NCBI GenBank assembly: GCA_948330435.1
Contig: CAOJBY010000044.1
Coordinates: 1-22,599, forward strand
Origin: an uncultured Lachnoclostridium sp.
GTDB taxonomy: Bacteria; Bacillota; Clostridia; Lachnospirales; Lachnospiraceae
Direction: 5' to 3'
Length of the DNA stretch: 22,599 bases
Shown here: positions 15,310-22,354 of the stretch, in pieces
Layout: every line of letters begins with the position of its first letter
How positions within the stretch are numbered: position 1 is the first letter of the stretch
Translations under genes and position numbers: made by a program
Notes under the pieces: model-generated
The model's database searches: none
The model's input: only the letters and a program-made list of their open reading frames with translations
What the model was told of the DNA's origin: nothing

Positions 15310-15613
15310 GAGCAATCACCTCCTAAAATTAATATTTATAAAATACCCCCTGTGTCCCTTGTCCACTGAGGGTAAATTACTTACTTTTCCCCGTTTGCTG
15401 GTGCTCTGCCTTTGCAGCTTTGCTTCCTTTGCCTTTCGCTTCAGCTTATAGTATAATTTAATTCAAGCACCATCTGATTCGCAATCTGCCCCATAGCTGT
15501 CTCCTTCTGAACGGAATGCATAAACGGATATTTGTTTGCAAATGTAACCTATGTATTTGATTTTAAAATAAATCTCTACGAATTGCAATGGATATTTATT
15601 GGAGCATGTCAGG
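15310..15613 (-). other. Intergenic region upstream of fumA, weak promoter and possible gene remnant
   Basis: A candidate fum promoter lies close to the gene: TGGACA (15365-15360) and TATAAA (15340-15335) with a 19-nt spacer, or TTTATA at 17 nt. Further upstream is a 17-codon ORF (15494-15441, MGQIANQMVLELNYTIS) with an AAGGAG site, followed in a different frame by a Lys/Arg-rich stretch (KLKRKAKEAKLQRQ). This looks like a decayed small gene rather than a leader peptide. No tRNA, riboswitch or strong hairpin was recognised. Confidence 0.35.
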
Positions 15614-16036
15614 TTACATCGGCTTCAAATTTTTATTGAGCCTGTCCATCATCCAGGCAATCTGCTCTTCCGTAACCCCCCGGCTTTGGTGCATCCCACT
15701 GGCCGTTTTTCCTGGCCTCCTCTATCTTTCTTCTGCCAAAATCCGTCATAAGCCCCCGTTCTTCCAGACTCTTTGTCAACGCCTTATTTTTTCCGACCAC
15801 TTGCTTTTCTCCCGGCACATAGAAAAATACTTTTTATAGGTTTTCCCGTCAATGCTCTGCATCTGGCCGTCAATCCATCCAAAGCAGAGGGCTTCCTCCC
15901 GAGCTTCTCCCGCCTTGATCGTCTTTGGCCCGCCGGCTTTGACGAACAAAAGCCAGGTGCCGGTGTCTGACATACAGTGCTCCCAAAGCCAGTGCCGAAA
16001 TTCTTTTCTGTCTGCAAATTCCAATAGTTCGCTCAT
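15614..16036 (-). pseudogene. YdeI/OmpD-associated family protein, two frameshifts and probable internal deletion
   Basis: The intact N-terminal frame starts at 16036 after GGGGGAGGTAAT and reads MSELLEFADRKEFRHWLWEH, GPKTIKAGEAREEALCFGWI and TYKKYFSMCREKSKWSEK, typical of the YdeI family. A run of six T (15787-15792; A on the coding strand) breaks the frame. The next frame continues NKALTKSLEERGLMTDFGRR and GQWDAPKPG until a run of six C (15676-15681; G on the coding strand). The third frame gives VTEEQIAWMMDRLNKNLKPM and stop. Restoring seven A and five G would give one reading. From memory of the family, about 45 residues usually separate VTEEQI from the WMxDRLNKNLKPM tail, so an internal deletion is likely too. 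Function of the family is unclear. Confidence 0.8.
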
Positions 16037-16047
16037 ATTACCTCCCC

Positions 16048-16904
16048 CTACGCTCCGATAAAGTACAAAATATCTCCGTCCTGCTTACACACAACCTCCA
16101 ATTTTTCATCCAGTGGAATTAAGGAAGCATTGCGGTAAAGCTGACGGCCTGTAATCTGGAGACTGGACATGGAGTAAAGATAATTCAGGGCCTGCCCGAT
16201 ATTGAGCTGTTCAGGATGATAAAACCCCAGTTCCGGCAGTCCGAAATCCTTTAGTCCGGTGGTCCGGATAACGGATGTTTCCCCCTCATAACTGGCATAA
16301 ACCCACACCCACAGAGGCACCGGGAAATACGCCTCGTCATTGTCCGGTTTTTTCTCCTTCATCATTTCCTGCTGCTGAAGATAATGGCGTTTGCTTACCA
16401 AAAGACCGCCCCGGTTGACGATATGGACGCCAACTGCACCTTCCTGCTCCATCAAAGCGGCACAGAGCATGGAAAATCTCCAACACACTTTCCGCTTTGC
16501 CTCCAGAGAGGTTCCGCCTCCCTTTTGTGCCAGCATAAAAAAGGACTTGTGATCCGTAAAAGCCTGCTTCTCCTCGTCGGACAAAAGGAAGCTGTACTGT
16601 GCGGCCGCAGGGATGTCCGCCATATCGGCGGGAATCGGCATGGGCAGATAAGAGCACCAGAACTCCAGGCCGTCAATGGTAACAATAAATGCCGGAACCC
16701 TGGGGTGATCGTGGTCTACATCACCAACTGTCTCGCTGCCAAAAACGGAATTTAACCGGGCCGCTGCCGGCTCTATGTCGTCCAGAACCCAGTCCATAAG
16801 CAACAGGCACATGGTATCCGCCGCAGGGGGCTGCGGCCATTGAGGGGGGTGGCGTCGGATGGATGAGATACGGATTTTTTCTTAAAGCGGTCAAAGAAAG
16901 ACAT
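16048..16904 (-). pseudogene. DUF4261 protein, frameshifted near the N-terminus
   Basis: A strong start (AGGAGGTAACGCA then ATG at 16904) reads MSFFDRFKKKSVSHPSDATP and then leaves frame at a run of six C on the coding strand (16844-16849). The other frame resumes QWPQPPAADTMCLLLMDWVL and continues to the stop at 16048 (254 residues from its internal ATG). Adding one C would give a single protein of about 285 residues. The C-terminal part, with TTGLKDFGLPELGFY followed by a short ASYVI-like helix region, fits DUF4261. If not decayed, translation from the internal ATG (16812) has no good ribosome binding site. Downstream YdeI-like gene starts 11 nt later. Function unknown. Confidence 0.7.
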
Positions 16905-16908
16905 TGCG

Positions 16909-17130
16909 TTACCTCCTCGTATTATTTATTAACGCAAAAACCTCCGGCACAAGTAATATCATCATTGTACCGATTACAGTGACAGCTATCACTCCCCAAA
17001 ATTTTTTCTTTTCCTCTTCTGCCATAGCTTCATACCATGCCATACTCTTTCTCCCATTGAAAATAGAAATTGCACAAAAAAATACAAAAATTCCAAATCC
17101 ATATGCAGCAAGTATAAAATACGCAGTCAT
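16909..17130 (-). CDS. Small two-TM protein, 73 aa
   Basis: Begins MTAYFILAAYGFGIFVFFCA, with a first membrane span at about 3-22, a charged middle (GRKSMAWYEAMAEEEKKKFW) and a second span at about 48-66. I use the second ATG (17130): GGAGG is seven nt before it but only one nt before the ATG at 17136. The stop is four nt before the start of the DUF4261 gene, whose ribosome binding site lies inside this gene's last codons, so the two are coupled. The EEEKKKF middle recalls DUF3784-type small membrane proteins, but I cannot assign a family. Likely a membrane accessory or immunity-type protein by context only. Confidence 0.75.
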   Translation of the reverse strand: MTAYFILAAYGFGIFVFFCAISIFNGRKSMAWYEAMAEEEKKKFWGVIAVTVIGTMMILLVPEVFALINNTRR

Positions 17131-17169
17131 TTTCATTCCTCCATATTATGGTTTATGTCTCCAGACTTC

Positions 17170-17334
17170 CTATAAGAACAGAACACCGCCCAAATGACTG
17201 TCCGTGATTCGAAAAGCCTCCTGGCTAAACTGTAAATGACATACGGGCCGTTTGCTGTCTGCTTGAATCGCATCTACAATGCTTTGACAGCATCGGATTT
17301 TTTCCATATTTGTCTTTTCATCTGTGATTCCCAT
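17170..17334 (-). pseudogene. N-terminal remnant of a DUF1963 (YwqG-like) protein, 54 aa
   Basis: A well-formed start (GGTGGAGGAAGCAATT then ATG) leads to 54 residues beginning MGITDEKTNMEKIRCCQSIV and ending FRITDSHLGGVLFL. The SHLGG segment resembles the DSKxGGxPYxP motif near the start of DUF1963/YwqG proteins, which are normally 240-280 residues. Here the reading ends right after that motif and nothing of the rest is found before the next gene (40 nt). The simplest view is a gene truncated by deletion. The ribosome binding site is preserved, so the short peptide may still be made. The DUF1963 link rests on one short motif. Confidence 0.5.
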
Positions 17335-17351
17335 AATTGCTTCCTCCACCT

Positions 17352-17717
17352 TTAAATTTTTGTACAGAATCCTGTGTTATTCAGACGGTTTCCAACTTGG
17401 ACTGCTGCAAAATGAGTACTCTCTTCTCCGATATCACTGGGAAATATATCTTCCGACTCATTGAAAATTTGTTTTATCCTGTCAAGTGATAGTTTGCTGA
17501 AAATAATCAAAGTATCGGCATAAACAAAGGGTTCGTTATCATTTTCCATTCCATAGACCTGCACAAAAACCTTTGCGTTTTCATCTATGTGAAGTAAATT
17601 TTGATTATAATAATGAAAACGACTCTCAAAAATCTCAAAAGCCCCCCACCCTTCCTTCTCATACTGACTGTCACTCAAAGCCGTCCAGTCAAAAAAGACA
17701 GAAGCAATCTTTTTCAA
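17352..17717 (-). CDS. Hypothetical protein, 121 aa
   Basis: Acidic soluble protein with no membrane span: FFDWTALSDSQYEKEGWGAF early, then SRFHYYNQNLLHIDENAKVF, FVQVYGMENDNEPFVYADTL and FNESEDIFPSDIG. Start is doubtful. The first start-like codon is a TTG at 17717, with AGGA five nt before it; the open frame extends upstream to a TAA at about 17758 without an ATG. I do not recognise a family. Size, acidity and setting among small DUF genes resemble immunity-type proteins, but that is inference from context. It lies 39 nt after the C_GCAxxG_C_C gene and 17 nt before the DUF1963 remnant. Confidence 0.6.
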   Translation of the reverse strand: MKKIASVFFDWTALSDSQYEKEGWGAFEIFESRFHYYNQNLLHIDENAKVFVQVYGMENDNEPFVYADTLIIFSKLSLDRIKQIFNESEDIFPSDIGEESTHFAAVQVGNRLNNTGFCTKI

Positions 17718-17756
17718 AATTTCCTTTATGGGAAGCCCCTCTTTCCTCTTTAAATT

Positions 17757-18071
17757 TTAATTGATACCCTGCTTAACAAGCTCTGAAATATATTGATATG
17801 CAGAAGCAAACCCATAGCAGGCAGAGACAATTTCCGCTTCCTCTTTTCCCAACTCATGCAGATAAATTCCTATAAACATAAGTGTGCCTTCCACCAGTCC
17901 GCACTGTGCCCGATAGCCGCCGGCTCCATGCAGTCCGACTGCGGACCAAAGGGTCTGCGGCTGGATAGACGTTTCAAATAATTCGCTTAAGCAAATGATT
18001 GTCGTCCTCGCACAATTGACATCATCCTTCCAGTACAATTCATGTACCCGGTTCCTTATATATTCCTTCAT
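17757..18071 (-). CDS. C_GCAxxG_C_C family protein, probably C-terminally shortened
   Basis: Protein of 104 residues. Its N-terminal 90 fit the C_GCAxxG_C_C family (putative redox or metal-linked): VNCARTTIICLSELF with Cys20, then AVGLHGAGGYRAQCGLVEGT with Cys57 and a following helix. Full-length members run 130-150 residues and carry two further cysteines near the C-terminus. Here the chain goes from ACYGFASAY directly to QYISELVKQGIN and stops, so that second Cys pair is missing. This may be an in-frame internal deletion. Function of the family is not established. GGTGG precedes the ATG. Confidence 0.7.
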   Translation of the reverse strand: MKEYIRNRVHELYWKDDVNCARTTIICLSELFETSIQPQTLWSAVGLHGAGGYRAQCGLVEGTLMFIGIYLHELGKEEAEIVSACYGFASAYQYISELVKQGIN

Positions 18072-18144
18072 GCACCACCATCTCTATAGTCTCCGAATAT
18101 GCAGGATGCCATATTGTCTGCCCCTTTCAAAAACCGTCGGTCGT

Positions 18145-18405
18145 CTATTGAACATTTTTATACAGCAGGTAATAATCCGTTTCAATATTTTCCGCCTGTC
18201 CTTTTAGCCAATGCATCGCATCATCCAACGCCTTGTTGTAGACAATGGGTGCCAAATGCTCGCAAAACAGATCGAGCAGCTGCTGTTCCTCTATGATTCC
18301 AATTTCCTCTCCCCGGACATCCAGGTAAAATGCTTTTATTTCACCGGCGAGCTGCTTTTTTTCCCTGTCGCTTAATCGTATCACTTCATTCAGGCTTCTT
18401 CTCAC
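18145..18405 (-). CDS. DUF2164 family protein, GTG start
   Basis: Small soluble protein of 86 residues matching DUF2164: IRLSDREKKQLAGEIKAFYL, GEEIGIIEEQQLLDLFCEHL and PIVYNKALDDAMHWL. A GTG at 18405 is chosen because GGAGG lies nine nt upstream and it gives the family's usual length. An ATG at 18462 overlaps the end of the preceding gene, has no ribosome binding site and adds 19 basic residues (RLLWRIWRDR) foreign to the family. The role of DUF2164 is unknown. It is one member of the minus-strand small-gene series. Confidence 0.82.
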   Translation of the reverse strand: MRRSLNEVIRLSDREKKQLAGEIKAFYLDVRGEEIGIIEEQQLLDLFCEHLAPIVYNKALDDAMHWLKGQAENIETDYYLLYKNVQ

Positions 18406-18452
18406 TGTCCTATCCCTCCAAATCCTCCATAATAGCCGGACGAAAGATCTTT

Positions 18453-18809
18453 TTATAACCATTCCAAAAATTCTTCATCACGAAATGGCCTTTTCCAATA
18501 AACCTCGTTTTTCTGTGCTTGCAACAGCAAATCTTTTTTATTTCTCAATACTTCTCTATCCATCTTCGCAATATATTTTGCAGCACCTATCTGACTATCA
18601 GACCCATCATAATCATCATTGAGCAGAAAATCAAATAGCAAATCAGCCAGTATTTCGTCTTTTTTATACTTCTCCATAAACAGGTCTACAAATTCTACAA
18701 AATTACAATTACAACTCTGTATCAAATATTCCTTCAAGCTTTCTTTATTCCAGGTTTTGTTTTCCATCGGCTGCAACGCACGAAGCTCATCCAAATTTCT
18801 AAAATACAT
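18453..18809 (-). CDS. Hypothetical protein, 118 aa
   Basis: Helix-rich, charged soluble protein opening MYFRNLDELRALQPMENKTW and ending RPFRDEEFLEWL. AGGA lies eight nt before the ATG, and the gene begins only five nt after the DUF2262 stop, so cotranscription is near certain. No recognisable catalytic or binding motif and no signal peptide. Not assigned to a family. Its coupling to the DUF2262 gene suggests a shared role. Confidence 0.75.
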   Translation of the reverse strand: MYFRNLDELRALQPMENKTWNKESLKEYLIQSCNCNFVEFVDLFMEKYKKDEILADLLFDFLLNDDYDGSDSQIGAAKYIAKMDREVLRNKKDLLLQAQKNEVYWKRPFRDEEFLEWL

Positions 18810-18814
18810 ATCTT

Positions 18815-19654
18815 TTATCCTGCAATCTCCGCATCTTCGATCCCGGTTTCCACATTTCCGCTGACAATAATCACATGCCCCCAGAACATATCGTCATCAT
18901 TATAATACACCTCATAATCCCCATCCGGTGAAATCGTCATCTCACTGATCCCGATTCGCTCTGCAAAGGCTTCCTTTGTAATCGTCATCCCGTTTTCCTC
19001 AAAATCCTCACTGTCCGACAGCCAGTCATTTGCAAGCTCCGTCAGCTCTTCTGCGGCAAATCTGCGGAATTTTTCATCCCATTCCCTTAAATTTCCATAA
19101 ATTCTGTGAAGTGCCGACAGTGCACCCCCGGCAGTCTCCGTCCCCTCCCCGGCATCTTCGTCGCATTCCAGGCTCACAGAGCATTCCTCTCCAAGCCAGT
19201 CAACAGTACCCGTAAACCACCCAAAGCTTCTTTCAAGAGAAAAAGTGCCGCACAGCTCATCTTCCATCTCCAGCGGCTTCCGATATTCCTCCAGGACCTC
19301 TTGCAGATCCGGATGTTTCACATTTCTTTTGACCACCTCTTCCAGCAGAAAAGCCGGATTCTGCGAGCTTTGCTTACTTTTACGCACCCTTAGATGATAG
19401 ATTTTTTCATTCTTCAGATGATAAATCCAGCCCTTTCTGTCCTTTTCCTCCGCAAGCCATGAAATCCGTCCTTTGCACTTTACAAGCTCCTGTGTGGATA
19501 AATCAATATAAGCCAGGATATTCACAGACGGCTCCCAGATGCCCTTAACCACGCTGACCGCACCTCCGCCCAGATCTCCTAAAAGAACAAGGATATCCAT
19601 AAGCTCCTTCTCATAATTTTGTTCCAGTCTTTTCTTTTCCTCTTTGAATCCCAT
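18815..19654 (-). CDS. DUF2262 domain protein
   Basis: Protein of 279 residues starting MGFKEEKKRLEQNYEKELMD. The C-terminal half shows the DUF2262 pattern: FGWFTGTVDWLGEECSVSLE, LTELANDWLSD, AFAERIGISEMTISPDGDYE, then GHVIIVSGNVETGIEDAEIAG in two parts at the end. Aromatic and acidic residues (YYNDDDMFWGH) precede the tail. The ATG at 19654 is used because AGGAG sits five to six nt before it; the longer reading to 19714 lacks a site. DUF2262 proteins occur widely in Firmicutes accessory clusters and have no known activity. Followed five nt later by the 118-residue hypothetical. Confidence 0.85.
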   Translation of the reverse strand: MGFKEEKKRLEQNYEKELMDILVLLGDLGGGAVSVVKGIWEPSVNILAYIDLSTQELVKCKGRISWLAEEKDRKGWIYHLKNEKIYHLRVRKSKQSSQNPAFLLEEVVKRNVKHPDLQEVLEEYRKPLEMEDELCGTFSLERSFGWFTGTVDWLGEECSVSLECDEDAGEGTETAGGALSALHRIYGNLREWDEKFRRFAAEELTELANDWLSDSEDFEENGMTITKEAFAERIGISEMTISPDGDYEVYYNDDDMFWGHVIIVSGNVETGIEDAEIAG

Positions 19655-19733
19655 TTTATCTCCTGTTCCATTGTGAATCTGACTATTATGCAAAGTTGTG
19701 ATTTCTATTTCCAATTACACGCTCTGTAAAAAT

Positions 19734-20420
19734 CTACAAAATAAACAGATACTCTCCCACCCGGAAGCGGCGGCTCTCCGGCTCGTCTAATGTCAGAGCA
19801 CAGCCATAGCGGCAGGAACCGTCGTCTGCGGCCCGTTCTACCGGACCAATGCCGCCGTCAACAGAGCCTTTTCCGTCAATGGATTTTATTTCACAGGTAA
19901 ACACCGTCTCACCGGGTACATGGCCGAAAGATACGATATCCCCAATACCGGCACTTCCATTTTTCACCGTACCAGTCACTACCGTTCCCACGTCCCGAAT
20001 ACTGAAAATATCCTGAATCTGAAACAAAAATCCCTTACAGGGTCTTGGAATCATAAGCTGCGGCTCGTCAAGTGGTACGGAGCCTGCGGGAACCAGGCGA
20101 TCCCCGGAACGAAAATCGGATTTGTCACGGCCCGGAATCATCAACGCATAATGTCCGCCGCAAGGCCCGTCGGCTCTTGCCTCCTTCGGATGAAGAAATT
20201 GCCCCTGATGCCTGGGATCCGGCTGCTCCATACGCTCAATTGCACATAGAAAGGAAGTGCCTGCTCCCGGTACGCAGACCGCCCGTTCCCCCTGACGGAT
20301 AACTCCCTCCGTGACCCGTCCTGTAACGACCACGCCGTCCCCCTTCAGGGCAAATACATCGTCAATCTGGAAAACAAAACCCTCCTGCTTCTTTTCCTTT
20401 CCGAAAGAGAACAACTTCAT
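19734..20420 (-). CDS. Stand-alone tandem EF-Tu domain-2 (beta-barrel) protein without GTPase
   Basis: Protein of 228 residues made of two repeats of the translation-factor EF-Tu domain-2 type barrel. Repeat one (about 14-110) begins EGFVFQIDDVFALKGDGVVV with TGRVTEGVIRQGE; repeat two (about 130-228) begins GFLFQIQDIFSIRDVGTVVT with GTVKNGSAGIGD. Both end in a GDRL/GEYLF strand. No P-loop or other GTPase motif exists, so it cannot act as a translation factor itself. Domain 2 of EF-Tu contacts the aminoacyl end of tRNA, so RNA or tRNA binding, or mimicry of EF-Tu surface, is conceivable. The ATG at 20420 is preferred: GGAGG is eight nt before it, against two nt for the ATG at 20426. Function unknown. 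Confidence 0.8.
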   Translation of the reverse strand: MKLFSFGKEKKQEGFVFQIDDVFALKGDGVVVTGRVTEGVIRQGERAVCVPGAGTSFLCAIERMEQPDPRHQGQFLHPKEARADGPCGGHYALMIPGRDKSDFRSGDRLVPAGSVPLDEPQLMIPRPCKGFLFQIQDIFSIRDVGTVVTGTVKNGSAGIGDIVSFGHVPGETVFTCEIKSIDGKGSVDGGIGPVERAADDGSCRYGCALTLDEPESRRFRVGEYLFIL

Positions 20421-20537
20421 ATCCATAACCTCCCGTTATCTGCTTCACACAATAAAATCCCCATATCTTTATCCATGTTTAAAGTTCTGTCTTTATTTTT
20501 GATTCTTTTTAAGTTATTCTGAATTTTAATCTTATTC

Positions 20538-20996
20538 TTACAATTTTTGTATTTCTCTCAATGCTTTCTGAATGTCCTTATAAACCAATGGCCGCATACT
20601 ATCGTCATAAGCCGAGATATCCGCTTTTTGAAGTGCCGAAACAATCTCATTCCTCAAATCCGGCTTATATTCCGCAATTATCGGCAGCAGTTTGATACAT
20701 TGTCTTGCCGTAACGGGCTTAACATCCGTTATGTGCTTTAGATATCTATCAATGATCTCATCTATCTTATAATCCTTATCCCATTTTGCATTCCAGGCAA
20801 GCAAGGTAAGTCCTCTTGTCCGAATATAAGAATTATCGCTGTCAAGCATCTGGCTTAATCTGTCCATATAAGGATAAACGCAATCCGTCCGTTCACTTTC
20901 TTTTTGCAATTCCTGTAATGCCTTGTATGCGGTATTATTATTTTTATCGAACAACAATTCAAATGTTTCTGCTATATTCCGTGTCAAGACTTTCAT
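20538..20996 (-). CDS. HEAT-like helical repeat protein, 152 aa
   Basis: All-helical soluble protein starting MKVLTRNIAETFELLFDKNN. Helical hairpins of the HEAT/ARM kind are suggested by RLSQMLDSDNSYIRTRGLTL, ARQCIKLLPIIAEYKPDLRN and DSMRPLVYKDIQKALREIQ. Relatives in Clostridia are often labelled SufBD protein, a name without support from sequence (no Fe-S assembly motif is visible). AGGGGG precedes the ATG. It is the third gene of a tight group with the methyltransferase and the 4-TM protein (16-nt gap). It may serve as a protein-binding scaffold; the partner is unknown. Confidence 0.78.
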   Translation of the reverse strand: MKVLTRNIAETFELLFDKNNNTAYKALQELQKESERTDCVYPYMDRLSQMLDSDNSYIRTRGLTLLAWNAKWDKDYKIDEIIDRYLKHITDVKPVTARQCIKLLPIIAEYKPDLRNEIVSALQKADISAYDDSMRPLVYKDIQKALREIQKL

Positions 20997-21012
20997 ACGA
21001 ATCAGCCCCCTG

Positions 21013-21462
21013 TCAGATGATAAAATTGACTATCACATATATGAAATGGCAGATTGTAAAAGCCAAAGTCAGAATGAACGCTATCCCGTTCTTTCTGTCA
21101 ATCGCAAAAAGCAAAAAAGAGAAGCATGGGAAAACCGTCAATCCGAATATCACAAATGCATTTACGATGCCGCCATAGTAAAGGAACCAGCTTACAAAAT
21201 ACAGCAAACAACAGCCTGCCGAAATCATTGCAAATGGGGTTTTGCACAATCTTTTGCTTTCTTTGTTTCGAAAAATGCAGAGAGAAGCAATCATCCCTAT
21301 TTGACATACGGAAGCGATCGTATCAAACCTTTTTGTACTTGAAGCCGCCCTCAATATATCACTTGGTGCAGGGACGGCAAACCAGATAAAATTCGGTATC
21401 ATAATAATCAAAAATAACAGTAAGCCCCAAATCTCAAAGCCAAGCCTGTATCTTTTCAGCAC
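21013..21462 (-). CDS. Four-TM membrane protein, 149 aa
   Basis: Integral membrane protein with hydrophobic spans at about 10-30, 46-64, 77-97 and 104-124, and a fifth short one near the C-terminus (128-148). It opens MLKRYRLGFEIWGLLLFLII. No transporter or enzyme motif is visible. It starts four nt after the methyltransferase stop and ends 16 nt before the HEAT-like gene, so the three are one operon. Family not recognised. Confidence 0.8.
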   Translation of the reverse strand: MLKRYRLGFEIWGLLLFLIIMIPNFIWFAVPAPSDILRAASSTKRFDTIASVCQIGMIASLCIFRNKESKRLCKTPFAMISAGCCLLYFVSWFLYYGGIVNAFVIFGLTVFPCFSFLLFAIDRKNGIAFILTLAFTICHFIYVIVNFII

Positions 21463-21466
21463 CTCA

Positions 21467-22273
21467 TTACCTCCCCATACATGAAATCACACGCTTTTTC
21501 AGCTCGGCAGCCGCACCATAATGTAAAATATCAAATTGATCAGGTGCAATCCGTTCCAGAAGCGTTCTGTGCTCTTGCTCCCACATGGAGATCTCTTTCT
21601 CGGAAAGCGATGCTCCAATTCCACGGCTGGCTTTCATTCTTCCATTCCAGCTTTCACGGGTAAACGGCACTTTCAGAATAAATTCTTCGTGATACACAAA
21701 TTCAAAATTTTCTTTGTAGCAATCGGGTATCGCTATGGGATGTACGGTCTCTCCCGCACCGTTCCAGGTTGGATGATACTTTAAAACAAGGTTTTCACTG
21801 GCTCCCGCAATCCTGTCCTCGAAAGGCAGCCATGCCATATATAAGACAAGAATAAGCCCTCCCGGTTTCAGCATACAATGGAGCTTCGGCATAAGGATTT
21901 CATGGTTAAAATACCAGAAACATTGACAGGCCGTAATTACATCAAACGAATTATGAGGAAAATCCATATTCTCTGCTGATACAGCATAGTAATCAATGTC
22001 CATACCCTCTGATAAAATTTTTGCCTGTTCGATTTGGTTTTCCGAAATATCCGCAGCCGTCCACTTTGCCCCGTATTGGTACATGTTTCTGGGAAGAACT
22101 CCCGTCCCTGTTCCAATATCAAGGACCGCCTGCCCGTCGATGCACAATTTACGATCGGCAATTTTCTGGTAAAATTCTTTCGGATAAATGTCACGGAATT
22201 TCGCATAATCCAAAGATGTTTTTCCCCAGTCAAAGGGGGTTCCGCCGTCTATAGTTCGGTCAGTTATCTTCAT
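21467..22273 (-). CDS. Class I SAM-dependent methyltransferase
   Basis: Soluble enzyme of 268 residues with a Rossmann methyltransferase fold. Motif I is VLDIGTGTGVLPRN (50-63), the acidic residue binding the SAM ribose is in AADISENQIEQAK, and motif IV-like FDVITACQCFWYF is followed by LHCMLKPGGLILVLYM. It is a Methyltransf_11/25 type protein; a small-molecule substrate is likely but not identifiable. Start opens MKITDRTIDGGTPFDWGKTS; TATAACATG context gives only a modest ribosome binding site. First gene of a three-gene group with the 4-TM and HEAT-like proteins. Confidence 0.92.
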   Translation of the reverse strand: MKITDRTIDGGTPFDWGKTSLDYAKFRDIYPKEFYQKIADRKLCIDGQAVLDIGTGTGVLPRNMYQYGAKWTAADISENQIEQAKILSEGMDIDYYAVSAENMDFPHNSFDVITACQCFWYFNHEILMPKLHCMLKPGGLILVLYMAWLPFEDRIAGASENLVLKYHPTWNGAGETVHPIAIPDCYKENFEFVYHEEFILKVPFTRESWNGRMKASRGIGASLSEKEISMWEQEHRTLLERIAPDQFDILHYGAAAELKKRVISCMGR

Positions 22274-22354
22274 GTTATAGGTTCCTCAATTTGGACTTCA
22301 CGCTCTAAATATTATAAAAGCGGTTCTTCTCCTCCTTGTTCACTGAAGTTTGGC

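Noticed and set aside
15784..16017. Second minus-strand frame inside the YdeI-like gene
   Set aside because: It is Arg/Lys/Ser-rich shadow text of the conserved frame, with no homology of its own.
17614..17628. cre-like TGAAAACGACTCTC
   Set aside because: It lies within a coding sequence, on neither a promoter nor a consensus-quality match.
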